Assembly: GCA_000149265.1 (NCBI GenBank)
Contig: CH003379.1
Coordinates: forward strand, 103,087-167,086
Source of the DNA: Ciona savignyi
Lineage: Eukaryota > Chordata > Ascidiacea > Phlebobranchia > Cionidae
Reading direction: 5' to 3'
Length of the DNA: 64,000 nucleotides
Made by a program: the position numbers and the translations under genes. Shown one piece after another: positions 44,201 to 55,900 of the stretch (positions are counted from its first letter, which is position 1; each line of letters opens with the position of its first letter). Below the pieces are notes generated by a model. It saw nothing but the letters and a program-made list of their open reading frames with translations. It searched no databases and was not told the origin of the DNA.

Positions 44201-46998
44201 AGAGCCCAGCATGGGTTCGAAACTCAGCCAGGTCCAGACTTAGTTAAGGAGGTGGGATAAAACACCAAAACTACAGTAAATAAAACACTTCAATATATCT
44301 AATTCAACCACCCATATTCCCAGCCTCCCCAATGGTCCAATTTCCTGCGGAAACGCCCCAGCAACGCCCACCACGTCCCAACCTTGCGTCCGGAGGGCTT
44401 CCCGTTCCCACCAGCCCTCGTGCTCCCTCGTGCGGAGGGTTCTGAGCTACGTCATGGATGGCGCGCCCCATTCATCCCACCAACGTCATTGAATATCGTG
44501 GAAACTAAGCCGACGACAAGCGAGCACATATCAACTGATATCCGCCACAGGTATTGTACGAATGGCCGTATTATGTCCTGTCGATCAGATCTACCGGTAA
44601 ATGTCTTGAACCATCAGTCAAAAGGTGAAAAGATTGAAACGTAGCTTCACATTGTCCGTTATATTCTTTAGCAACAGATGAACATTGCCTAAATGTGGTA
44701 TAAAGAACACACTGCAATACCGCTTGTAAGCAGACTGTGGTCTCGAAGTATTCTGGATGATTTTTTATGTAAGAACCCTTCCTAGAAATGCCCCCTACGT
44801 ATTCGCGAGGTAATCTATAGATTGACCGTGTAATAATGCCTCTTGTGTTTTCTAATTCATTGGAATAAGTCCTGAATACATTATCCAAAGTTTATTACTG
44901 GGCTGAGTTTCTAACCCATTATGGGACAATACATGTCGAAAATTATTCGATCCTAAATAACGATTGCAATCTATCAAGGATGGTCGATTAAGCGAATTCT
45001 AAATTTGCATGTGCATTTAGAATATTTAAGTGAAACAATTTGTAACCACAGGTCTCGTAGCTCCATGAACGCAGATATGAAAGAAGACGTGGAGACTAAG
45101 AAAGCAAGAGTGGAAAGCGGGAAGATGTCGCCAAACTATTCAATAAACATTAGGTATGCCAATGTGGCGGTATAAGTGCAAGTTTAGGGAATGTGTGAAC
45201 GATACACAATACATTGAAATATCTCCGGTAACTTAACAGTGAGCGGGATGTGATTTGTCGATTGCCCATGTGTTAACCTTCTTTCGTTTTCCCATTTTAC
45301 CGATACGTGATATTTACCAGGAAGGGTTGGGAAAAACCACTTAAAATGATTAATAATTATTCATACATGGCACACTGTAATAACTCCGGTAATCCGAATA
45401 TTTTGGTTTTTAATCCGATCCGTTCCAGTGAGAGTCCGACGAATTATGACGTCAGTGATGACGGAAGAAGAAGCTCGGAGAGCCTGGAGGATAAAACGGA
45501 TGAGATCGGGAGCAATTCATCTTCTTCCCGATCGAGAGTACAACGTACTAGAGGTAGGAATTTTGCGTAACTTAGGATAGGATATTACAGTTATGGATGC
45601 GAAGTCTAAAAACCAAGTGAATATAGCGAGGTAATCGCGAGATATAGGGATAGGATCTTTGTTTTTTCCACGTGAATGGAAAATTGCAAGGGGCGTTAAC
45701 GTGTCACTTGACACTTTAGCAGCGTAACGACATTAATATAAGCCTTGCATGAAAAATACGAACGTGACCCTTTTTTACAGAAGGCAACAAACCGTACAAA
45801 TGTCCCCTGTGTGACGCCGACTTCAACCGACCGGCCAACCTCAAGACTCACATGCGAATCCACAGCGGTGAGAAGCCATTTCAATGCGAGACGTGCAAAG
45901 CACGGTTTGTGCAGGTCGCCCACCTGAGGGCACATGTGCTTATTCACACCGGGGAAAAACCATACCCATGCAACGTATGCGGGACAAGGTAATGTGCGGA
46001 CGAATGGCCAAAATGGTTATGATATTTATGTTTTATGCACATGCATGAAGGGAACACGCAAACGAAGTTGTCACACAGGCAAACGTCGGATTACTTCTTG
46101 TACAACAGTTTTTGCCATTTTTTGTGTTTTATATAACTGAAACATGCCTTGAATTATAGTTAAACCCAATACTCAACTAGGTCAGGCGATGTCTGTTAAG
46201 TGCTTTCCTTTCCTTAATACACAACCGACTAGATAACGGTGTTGGTCCAACAACCTTTCTACTAAAAGGAGACGCCTACTAAGTTATTCAATATTCTGTG
46301 TTAGGTTTGCATTTGTGTCTGGGGTTAAGACACGGTATTTTTCCAATAGTTAATCCGATACTAGGTCAAAACAAACAGAGTCCATAATGCCGACTTGCAT
46401 TTTCATCAGGTTCCGCCATCTCCAAACATTGAAATCACACCTCCGGATCCACACCGGTGAGAAGCCATATTCCTGCCAGGAATGCTGCGTTCAATTCCGC
46501 CATAAAAGCCAACTTCGACTCCATTTGAGGCAGAAACACGGAATTCAGACTAACACAAAGAAAACATATAGACAGGTAAATAAGGATAGGATATAGTATA
46601 TGAAATTCATGTTTATGGGAAAACCAAGGGGGTTAACACACAGGCAATCTTCAGATCACCTTGCGCCAACCATCGGGTTACCGAACCCATTACCCTAAAG
46701 CTTTTTATAAAAACTTTCTTATTTAAGAGTCCATCAAGGGTTTGAAACATACGAGGGGAAAAACTAGGAGGAAATACTCATTTTAGTTAAATGGCTAAGT
46801 TTACGAATCCATGATTGGCAGATAAGTCCGCATAGCAAAACGACTTTCATTAAATAACTCACTTTCGCATCTTGTCATGTCTTACTCAGCAATACCACAT
46901 TCCAGGTCCCGGGACTTTGCAGCGCTGACATATGCGCGCATATCAAGAGAGTTCAAGAGGTAACGAGGTCCCAGAGCAAGGTAGGGATGATATTGTAA
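35256..46998 (+). CDS. BCL6: BTB/POZ zinc-finger transcriptional repressor, BCL6 orthologue
   Basis: Sixteen exons: 35256-35415, 35516-35617, 36063-36238, 37254-37343, 38743-38915, 39202-39245, 39428-39492, 39797-39818 plus 42066-42125 (one exon split by a transposon), 42435-42548, 43670-43920, 44324-44550, 45052-45153, 45429-45553, 45781-45988, 46410-46575, 46906-46998. Phases match throughout, giving about 725 residues (human BCL6 706). PFDLS at 70-74 is a CtBP-binding motif. The BTB domain spans about 116-234 (LLCDVILKV, TFHAHKAVMASCS, LLLDFIYTGEL). Four C2H2 fingers at 578-683 match BCL6 fingers 3-6 almost word for word (FNRPANLKTH, FVQVAHLRAHVLIHTGEKPY, FRHLQTLKSHLRIHTGEKPY, FRHKSQLRLHLRQKHG). 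Fingers 1-2 were not found. If the transposon is not spliced out exactly, the frame is lost before the fingers. Confidence 0.9.
39530..39720. repeat. Second tRNA-like repeat family, two fragments
   Basis: The reverse complement reads tcgtgtggccgagtgattag, cgaccgatacatgtaccgac and cccatcatgggttc-like segments. Both fragments lie in the intron before the interrupted BCL6 exon. Confidence 0.55.
39819..42063 (-). mobile_element. CACTA/EnSpm-like transposon inserted in a BCL6 exon
   Basis: The 2,245-bp element starts cactgttaaaaaaat and ends atttttttaacagtg reading inward (15-bp inverted repeats, with weaker similarity beyond). It is flanked by AA at 39817-39818 and 42064-42065, consistent with a 2-bp duplication. 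Subterminal ttaccat/ggtaaattt motifs abound. The CAC start and short duplication fit animal EnSpm/CACTA elements. It carries remains of a gene on the minus strand (40366-41135). Confidence 0.72.
40366..41135 (-). pseudogene. Transposon-borne gene, 3' exons of an EnSpm-associated protein
   Basis: Three minus-strand exons with matching phases are 41135-41072, 40807-40642 and 40477-40366. They encode ITEIKKRASATPLIAVIG, ESPVSATEFYVAIEQEV, a hydrophobic FCSFYVFNMVYTEKIENLLE, FVQRYFAKIGECGSK and a stop. The pattern F-Y-V-F-N-x-x-Y...L-E-F-x-Q-R-Y-F followed by basic G-S-K is one I associate with uncharacterised proteins carried by animal EnSpm elements (from memory, not searched). Upstream, 41380-41640 holds a duplicated, diverged copy of the first exon and a region (RDVLLRKLKKLEI) broken by stops, so the 5' part is decayed. 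Its function is unknown. Confidence 0.5.
42150..42370 (-). repeat. SINE fragment in BCL6 intron
   Basis: Inverted copy: ggatgttcatgtttatcccc tail, cacacgggcagacgtcagat present twice in tandem, cggatgaaagttgtcgcact head. Confidence 0.7.
42755..42995 (+). repeat. tRNA-like repeat with TAGCTCAGT head
   Basis: taccgtatagctcagtagga has an A-box-like D arm; ctagtcggttgtgacctta and aacccgacggtaagcacagg follow. It is a chimera of a different tRNA head with the common SINE body. Confidence 0.6.
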
Positions 46999-46999
46999 T

Positions 47000-47666
47000 G
47001 AAATACGATCACCGTTGCGACTTGTATTGACATGAAAAATATTGTGTTAAATTTCCTTTAATTTAGTAGAACCCATTAATACGCTGGGATCAGGCAATGT
47101 CCATTACGTGCCTTCCCAAAGGACACAACCGACTAGCTAGCGAACAGTTTCGTACTTACAACCCTTCGGCTGAAAGGCGACGCACTAAATCACCAGACTA
47201 ACCCGTCGGACAAAACTGTTCTTTTGTTCCGGATTTCTGTAAGAACAAAAGTCTTGGATGTTTCGAAATTATTTACAAATCAGAAAAACATGTATTGCAT
47301 ACATGTGGAGTCTTTAGTTTCTAAAGTAAAGTATAATATAAACAGAGAAAAATAACACGTTTCCTTCCGTTTTATCACAGAGGTGAACAGAGCCTAGATA
47401 CATATCTTTCCATTCAATCCAAACAAGCCAAGAGAGTTTCACCCAAATCCGTCGCCATCTTTTCAGCCCGCCTTTTGCAGTTTCCTCTTTCGTTTGTACA
47501 TTCCTTTACAATCATTGAATAATCGTGATCTTATTACAAGTGTTTTCTTGCCAATTCGTAATTTTCTAATGATCTAAACTACGAGACTATTGAGTCTGTT
47601 TGTGGGCCGACACTGGGCTGTATAAACACCCTATACAAAGTACAGCCGGGTATAAACACCCTATAC
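47000..47666. other. 3' flank of the BCL6-like gene
   Basis: A truncated inverted SINE lies at about 47040-47215. No clear AATAAA was seen immediately after the stop codon at 46998; the 3'UTR limit is unknown. Confidence 0.35.
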
Positions 47667-48101
47667 AAGGGATTCTTAACTTTTTTATAATCGTGTCCCA
47701 CTTTTGTTTTAAAAATATTCCGTGGCTCACTTTTTAAATAACGAAATAGGCTCTTTAAAATAGACAATGTAGACACTCGAAATCAAAGACAAAGGGGGCC
47801 ATAATTGCCAAATACCAGTACGAATTTCTTTCGTATGATGATTTTTTAAATATTAAATAGTCCTGCTAATGCCCTCTAAAAGTGTGTTGTTTATGTTACA
47901 AAATGGCGGAAACGCCGTATCAGCTTTTTTCATTTTCAGCTTCAATCAAAACTACAGACACACAAGTGTATCATTAAATTATCTAATAACTAATGAAGAT
48001 AAATTTTCAGCAACTTCATAATTAACCAAATAGCTCTGTGGCCCACCTCCAAATGCTCCTATAGCACAACAGTGGGCCATGGCCCTGGTTAAGAGCCCCT
48101 G
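47667..48101. mobile_element. 435-bp hAT-type MITE
   Basis: The left end aagggattcttaac and the right end gttaagagcccctg are inverted repeats. The flanks ccctatac (47659-47666) and ccttatac (48102-48109) form an 8-bp target duplication with one mismatch. There is no coding sequence. Confidence 0.7.
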
Positions 48102-48535
48102 CCTTATACTGTTATGTCCACATTCTACCTTTTACTTGCTGGGTCCGGTCAAATAAGAACGAGAACCAGAATAACCACAATACTGTAGTTACGTCGTATT
48201 TCCGAGGAATGCCTGCCTTAATCCACATGTGGAAATTGGACTGCTTGCATTTAATCTTGGTGCCAGAAATCCGTTCGGTATTGTGTCGGTCTGATAGTCG
48301 AAGGAAGGTGGGACTGGTTGTTTTTATGGTCGTGTGACCGAATGTTTAAGGCGACTAATATGTATACTGATTTTAATGCAAAAACTACTTTTGTCACCAT
48401 TGGACTAACATATTAAAAAGTTACCCCTAAAACAAAACTGAAGCTAGCTTGATAGTTATAACCTGTGGTAAGCCGTTTTGTGAACTTTTGTTTGATTTAG
48501 GTTAATAAGTTAAAATACAAACAATGTATCTAAGT

Positions 48536-48780
48536 CCGACCGGTTAGGCTGGCGGTTTAGTGTAAAGCCTTCAACCGAAAGGTTTCAGGTTCTGAACTGG
48601 TCTTTAGCTAGTTGTGTCCTGGTCAAGGCATTTAACGGACATTGCCTGAACACAGCGGATTAATGGGTTCTACCAAATTGAAGGTACGTGTGAATCATAC
48701 ACAACACACTGCAATAGCTCCGATGGGCACGAGGTGATCTGATGATCACGGGGATAAACATAAACATTCTATCTTATCTT
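48536..48780 (+). repeat. tRNA-derived SINE
   Basis: ccgaccggttaggctggcgg head, aaccgaaaggtttcaggttc, ggattaatgggttctaccaa, acaacacactgcaatagctc and a tatctta tail. An internal deletion removes part of the acccgacggtggg module. Confidence 0.85.
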
Positions 48781-48962
48781 TTAAGTTTAAAGTAATCTGA
48801 CGTTTGCCTAGCACCTCACATCATTTTTTCTCATGGATAAATGCTATTTATCCCATGCAACCCCCGATCACAATTTAAAATCAATTTTAACATTTTTTAT
48901 TAAAAAAAATTCGGGTTGAAGACAAAATTGAATAAAATCAAAAAGTAAAAATAAAAAAAGTA

Positions 48963-51900
48963 TCAAACAGTTGACTCTCTCGAATAAATGTCAAACTCCG
49001 TTTGATTAAACTGGAAGTCCCTTTCCGCTGGGTGGATACAAGAGCCGCTTGGCACAAAAATATTCTCGTTCGAATAAACTTTGCCCTCAGATAGTTTTCG
49101 ATTGATGACGTAGTTCATCTTCCCCACAATTCGGGTGTTGGGAAGGAGGTGTAGAGGTGTCAGTGGCTGATACTGGTATTTGCCTTAAAAATACGTTACA
49201 TTTATTTAATACCCCCTTTATTGTCCACGTGAATGGGAAAACAATAGAGGCGTTAACACACAGGCAATCATCAGCCTAAAAAATTGCCTGAAAAATCTCC
49301 CGGTTAAAATACATATATTTTTTAGTTTCTACTCCGCAGGAAAAAAAGGATATTCAAGTTTAATCACGTAAATGGGAAAACCAAATGTTGATAATCGTCA
49401 GATTACCTCACGCCCACCGTCGGGTAACCATAGCTATTGCAGTGTGTTGTAGGTGTGTCGATCCTTCAATTTGGTAGAACCCATTAATCCACTGGGTTCA
49501 GGCAATATCCGTTAAGTGCCTTCCCCAAGGACACAACCAACTAGCTAGCGATCAGTTTCGAACCTAAAACCCTTACTCTGGAATGCGACTACCTAATTCA
49601 CCAAGCTGAGCGGTCGGACCACAATTTCCGGACCCAACGCTAGGCTCGTTTTAATTGCCGTATGCTCGCGTTAAGCATTTGGTCACAACATTAGTCAATT
49701 CGCGTTGGGTTACTTTTTTTACCGATCCAAGTTTTGACATCAAAACAAATCATTATATGATTCGATAGAGATAATAATTTGGCCACACGACCGTACACAC
49801 GGGCAAGATCCATTTACACATGCAGAGCTTTACTTACAAAGGCACCATCCGCCATAGCAGGCCCAATGTAGCATCCCGCATTTCCCCGCAGCAGTTGAAG
49901 GTGTAAACTTCGGGAAATGTTGTTCAGCTGAATGCTCGGCAAGCTGCTGGGCGTTTGAACGGAGATTGCCAGGCTTCAAGCGAGAAGTTGCAACCTGTGG
50001 AAACGTAGGCGTTGAAATGAGGAGAAACTAAAATGAGGGAAAGAGGGAAATAAGAAAACTGCACACTAAAATGAAGATTAGGGCGTTAGGGTTAGTTCTG
50101 GGGTTGGAAATAGTGTTTTAGAGCTAGTATTAATTGTTTAGTGCCCACAGGGCATCACTAAATAAAGGGGAAAGAGGGAAACTTCTCACTAAAACTATGG
50201 AAACTAATTCAACCCTGCCGAAAACACTAGTCTCACCATAAGAGGTAACGCCAATTATAACCACGAGCGATTACACTAACCATAATGTCATATTGTCATA
50301 ATCTTTATTTTAGTGTGCAGTTTCTCTCCTTCCCCCATTTCCTCCTTTTTATCCCCGTTTAAGCCGCCTACATGTAGTCTCCCTTGTGGGCAAGATACTA
50401 TCTACATGTAGGCGGCATAAACACGAAAAACTGAGGCAAAAAGGCAAGTAGGGAAATGGAAAACCGTTTACTAAAATAAAGATTATGATAATATTACATT
50501 AAGGTTAGTGTCATCGATGGGCTCAAAGTTAGGGGGTTGAAATTAATGTTTAGGGCAGAGTTAGAATTAATTTTCATATAGTTTTAGTTGGTAGTTTTCC
50601 TCCTTTTCTCCTTCCCTCATTTAGCGTTGCCGCGTAGGCGATTTCTTGTAGGCAGCAGATGCGAAAATAGACCCAAGCGTAGTAAAATGACACATTTCTT
50701 ATATACTCCTTCAAAACTACACCTTTTTCATTTTAAACCTTTCATTTCAAATTACTTAGTTATCGAGCACTGTGGTATTGCGCTGGGAATACGACAACAT
50801 CATACTAAATACGTCACTGCGTGATGGATTGCGCTATATGGACGACATTTCATACAGATATATTATCGATAGCTGCTTTTATATTCATAGATATTATCGT
50901 TCTCGTGCAAAAATCAATATCTAAACGCGTTTGTGTTATTTGAAATGCATCTGCAGACGCGTTTTGATATAAAAGATATATAAAGATGGCTATACCATGT
51001 CGGGTTTATTTCTATTATTTGCCCTTGTTTTAAAGGGCTGTCTTACCATTTTTGTTCTTAATTTGTTTAATTTTACAGTATACTATGTAAAAAATGAATT
51101 GTACAATATAATAACTGACGTTTAAAACCGGTCGCATGAATATGATCCGACCAAAAACATACCATGTCGGTTGTATTTTTGCTATTTCCCCTTGTTTTAA
51201 AGGGTTTTGTCTTAAAATATTTTTGTTTCTATTTTGTTTTATTTTAAGCCCTAGCACAAAAATGGGCAACTTCTCTAGTCAGCGGGCCAGATGTGGGAAA
51301 ATAAAGTCCTTGGTGGTGGGCCGGTTTATTACATGAATAGTATTTAATATCTTAAATACAGGGTATGTTTAGATACAATCTGGGGGCAGACCCGTTACAG
51401 GGTATATATATGATTAGATCAGTGATTTTCAACCTTTTTGCTGCACTGTAACCCCATGGAAACATTCTACTGACTTGAGGAACCCCTGTGCAATAATTTG
51501 ATTGTCTTATGTAAAAAAAGCATTTAAATTTAATGTTTATTCATTCAAAATTAAAAGTTGCGGAACCCCTGGACTGTATTGGCGGAACCCTAAAGTTCCG
51601 CGGAACCCTGGTTGAAAACCACTGGGTTAGATACAGTCTGCGGGCCGGTCAAAATACATTCGCGGGCCGTACCCGACCCGCGGCCGTATGTTACCCTTAC
51701 TTGCCCGAGCACAATGCGGCTTATATTGTAATATTTGAAAAAAATTGTGCAATATATTGATCGAGGTGTTTGGGATCAAAAGACCGCTTAAAAACCAAGA
51801 TTTAATTATGACACCGATGGCAGGAATATCATTTTTAGTTAAAATTATTCTATTATATTTTTGGGGTTACAGATTGATGATGCTAATGTTTCGTAAACAT

Positions 51901-52615
51901 TAGCCTTCCGAAAATATAAATAATAAGCCGCATCTCTGTTAATCCACAGCAATGAGGTTATGTGTCATACTTAACACACTCGGGTGAAAGTACATTATAA
52001 ATGCGAAACCGTACATTTCGCCATAACTTGTCATAACAACCAGCAATTTATGGGCATGATTAAGCGGTACAACGGATGAAAGTGTTGCAACATCTCACAT
52101 CACAATTGAAAACGTGCAACACTTAACCGCAACACTTAACTTATAGCAAATGAAACGTGCAACACTTAACGGCTGGAAAGAACAAAACTGCTCTATAGAA
52201 CAATAAAAACTAATCATAACTTCGCCCAATAATAATTTTAACCCAGTAACTAACCCCAGCCTTTAACCCTAGCCATAACACTAGCCCCAACGCCTTAACC
52301 TTAATTTTACAAGCATTTTTCCTCCGTCTTTACTCCCCCCTTTCCCTCCTTGATTTCCCCCAAATTGTAACTCGAAATTTAACCGACGCAGTCAATATTT
52401 ACACAACCATACTAACGTGTGATTGGTCGCCGTCAATATTCATACAACCATACTAACGTGTGATTGGTCGCCGTCAATATTCATACAGATACAACCATAC
52501 TAACGTGTTCTTCGCCGAACACTGATTGTAGTTCGCTAGCATCACTGGCAAATGATGAAGTGGTCGTGTCAGATGTAGTTGACTGGTCGCTTTCAAGACT
52601 TGCGTATCGAAACAT
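48963..52615 (-). CDS. Unrecognised small gene, three exons
   Basis: The exons are 52615-52505, 49994-49838 and 49183-48963 (162 residues). Both junctions agree in phase (0, then 1). AATAAA on the minus strand at 48901-48896 is 62 bases past the stop. The N-terminal 37 residues are Ser/Thr/acidic (MFRYASLESDQSTTS...). The middle has Q-Q-L-A-E-H-S-A-E-Q-H-F-P-K-F and then a Cys/Trp/Gly patch, CGMLHWACYGGWCLCKY. The C-terminal part (LHLLPNTRIVGKMNYVINRK) ends in SRESTV, which has the form of a class I PDZ-binding C-terminus (S-T-V). There is no signal peptide or membrane segment. I do not recognise the family. Exons 2 and 3 are convincing from codon structure and splice sites. Exon 1 is less certain: its donor is gttagt, inside a tandem repeat. 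Confidence 0.55.
49338..49618 (-). repeat. tRNA-derived SINE in the unrecognised gene's last intron
   Basis: Inverted copy with ggatattcaagtttaatcac tail, caccgtcgggtaaccatagc, cccattaatccactgggttc, aaccaactagctagcgatca and a head ending in gagcggtcggacc. Confidence 0.85.
51420..51624. mobile_element. 205-bp hAT MITE nested in another repeat
   Basis: The ends cagtgattttcaacctttt and ctggttgaaaaccactg are inverted repeats of the widespread hAT type CAGTGGTTTTCAACC. The target duplication is gattagat (51412-51419) and ggttagat (51625-51632). The sequence on either side (tagatacaatctggggg, tagatacagtctgcggg) suggests the host is itself a repeat, related to the gcgggcc element near 949-1016. Confidence 0.82.
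52380..52505. repeat. 41-bp tandem repeat over exon 1 donor of the unrecognised gene
   Basis: Three copies of gtcaatattcatacaaccat followed by actaacgtgtgattggtcgc. The last copy supplies the actaac (gttagt) donor of the putative exon 1. Confidence 0.8.
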
Positions 52616-52671
52616 TTTAAACACAAATTTAATTTTAATCTTCCAACCGGAACTGCAGAATATAAACCGTG

Positions 52672-52924
52672 TTATTTTGAGTGGATATGCATATACACAA
52701 TAAAATAACCCGTGTAACTTTGGGGGAATATACGCAAACAGTAGATTAAACCGTGTAATTTTGGTTGAATATACGCACACAGTAGAATGTAGATTAAACC
52801 GTGTAATTTTGGTTGAATATACGCACACAGTAGAATGTAGATTAAATCGTGTAATTCTGGTTGAATATACGTACACAGTAGAATAAACCGGTGTAATTTT
52901 GGTAAAATATACGTACGCAGTAGT
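52672..52924. repeat. ~48-bp minisatellite upstream of the unrecognised gene
   Basis: Five diverged copies of a unit containing accgtgtaattttggttga and atatacgcacacagtagaa. It lies 57 bases upstream of the putative start codon, so it would overlap the promoter. The 131-codon minus frame through it is repeat-derived. Confidence 0.85.
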
Positions 52925-55900
52925 TCGAGATAATTACACGTTTAACCTCATACACAATGCATAACCTAAGCTAAACTGCTGTCTACAATAAACGCTCTTC
53001 GCTAAGAAAGAATACACAAATAAGTTACCTGCGCCAATTCCTGTCAAATTGCCCAATTACCACTGTCTTAATACGTCTTTGGTACTAACACACTGAAATC
53101 TTACAATTTGAGATTTTTGGTGATGTGTATTTCCCGTGAACCGTGCACTCAGTACCAAAACCTTGTAAACCCCATTTAAGGCTAAAAGTCAATGAAACTT
53201 CGAGAGAGGAAATACGTCATATTTCTGCATCAGTTTCTGCTTTTACGCAAAGTCTTGCGCCTTGCGTTTAATCACGTCGGTGTGAATTTCATTTAACAAA
53301 CGCTGTGGTATCAAATTCCGCAATCCAGAAAACCTGGCTAATACCAGATTAGTCCCAAAGCCTCATTATTTGACCCGCAATAAACTCTCGAACACAATGG
53401 TAATATATAAGCGTTTATGACATCACAATTCTGCTGAAACCTTACTGTTAATCACGAGATAAAGATTTTAATAACTTGGGTTGTTTACTCTACTTAAGCT
53501 CCTTTAGACTAAATTAGTTTAAAGAAACTAACTTTTCTTAACAGATAGTCAATTCGACGGCGCCTGTGACAAATACGAAAGGACATTATTTACCACCGTT
53601 CTCTGCAAAATCAATAATCAACCATAGGCAATTTCGTGCTTATAGCCTAATTTTGAAGCTGTTGTTTTAAGGCGTATCTGCCAATCTAACACAAATTGCA
53701 TAAAAAAGGTTGAGAACCACTGCTTTATTATGATCAGAGGATATTAAAAATTAAACTTCTTTTAAAAGCCATGTGTTATTTTATTTAAATTAATGTCGCC
53801 TTAATCCAGTGGATTAGTGGGTTGAACTAAACAACAGTATCAGGCATTGAACAAGACGCAATCTGGCGATTTGACCCTATGTTATAGTCCTTCTTGCCCA
53901 TCATTTGGCTATATGTGCGTAATTGTCTATTTAAATTTTAATTTTGCATGCTTTGCATACTCACTGCGTTTTTTACATGAATAATGTATAAGCTCTATAA
54001 AATCCTACTCTCCTAGGCAAACTTTTCGTGTTAATGCGGACGACACGACATGCCTGTTACCGGCTTTGTCTGTTCACGTTAAGCTATTAAATGTCATTAA
54101 TTTTGCATGGAAATACTTTACCTAGATGTCCCAATTAAAAGGGGACCGCGCCAATAGTCTTCTGTTTTCACTTTTATTACGGATTAGATTGCAGCTCAAG
54201 TATTCTTACCTCAGGTATTGAACGAATCAAATGTGCGTACAATCGATGCAAATTGAAGTGAGGTTAACCCGGCCGAACAGATGTTACATGTCAACACATT
54301 AAACGTGGTCAAATCGTAATACTTAAAGTAGGCGCGAGTCGCTCTACAACACCCTTGCCAGATTTCTTTATATACTTAGGTTTTACTCTCTTGGGTATAT
54401 ATTTTACATTATGTTATAGCTTTCTGTTTAACTTGCGAGAAACTAAGGCGTCTGTATGTTGAAATAAACAGCACGGCAAACACTCAAAATTTCTAAATTT
54501 CGGAAGAACTAAATTTCGCCTTAACCCGTATTTATATAGGCTACACGAGTTAAACTACATAGGGTAGTTCATATTTAAAAATTTATTAAAACTTGCACTT
54601 TTTCTGGTCAATTTGCGTAGGACTAGACGGCCATTTGTTAAAATAACCAGCAGCTAACACTTGCTAAATTACCAGACGAATTAAATGTCGCCTTAATCCT
54701 AACCTTAGTTCATACGCTTGAGTTATACTATATGGGGTACATATTTGACAATCTATTACAGCTTGTACGTTTTCTGTTCAATTTGCCTAGGACTAAAGCC
54801 TCTACATGTTAAAATAACTAATACAGCTAATACTTAAAGTTCTAAATGGTCGGATACACTATATGTATTTGATTAATTGGTTTCCGTTACTCGGCAAGGG
54901 AGCTGTTTGCTTATTAGCGTCTCAGCACAAGTTACTTTGTCGACATGCTTTACTGACAGGTATTTGACAGCACACTCGGGTGTAATCAGCATCATGCGTT
55001 ACTTCTGCTACATTACTTTCCGTGGAGACTTCAGTTATTTTACGATATTTTGCATCATCAAAGAGCTTTATTGTACGGAACGTGGAACTGTTGCTTGAAG
55101 TTATAAACAATAGGACATATACTTCAAGGTTTTATACTACGAGAAAGGTTATCGACCCAATCCTCATATCACCCGAATAAAGAGTTTCGTTGTAGCTAAT
55201 AGTTTTGAAAATCACAGTCACACTGAAGCGTTATTTACGTAATACTAAAAATCACGATACAATTTAACGTTTTTCGACTGCCCTAATATACCAGACCTGT
55301 CCTGTCTGTTCTGCAGTTTTATCACGATTAGCCAGCAACTTGGGAAACATTAAATGGAGGGAAACCGCTTACTAAACTATGGAACTAATTCTAACACTAA
55401 ACCCAAAGCCATAATCTTTATTTTAGTGTGTGGTTTCTCTTTTTCGCTTCTTTTAGTTTTTCTCGACACTTCTTTTTGTTTTACACCGACAAATTCATTA
55501 GACTATCTGTCGACCACTACGTTCCAGCCGTATTCTATGGTTCCAGCATAGGTCTGCAGCTTAAACGATTGCCCACTGCGCACAGTATACGGCATTCCAC
55601 ACGGTTATTCGACCGGATCAACAGACCACGGTTTCTGAATATCTTCGTTTGTGCATATAGCAGTATTTTATTTGCATATATCGCTTTTGCAAAGCGTTTA
55701 TCATTTTATTTAGTCTAAAACATTTATATCATTTTTGAATGACAACAGTTTGTTTTGCTTCTTTCCCTGATCCTGTTTTTGCGATTTGTTCCTGTTTATT
55801 ACTGGGGAAAAATAAATTAAATAAACCAAATGCAACTCAATAAAAACAGCTTCAATTGTGCATATAGCAGTATTTTACTTACATACATAATGATTGCGAC

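Noticed and set aside
52481..52876. 131-residue repeat protein on the minus strand
   Set aside because: Most of it is the 48-bp minisatellite read through; only the part from 52615 down looks coding.
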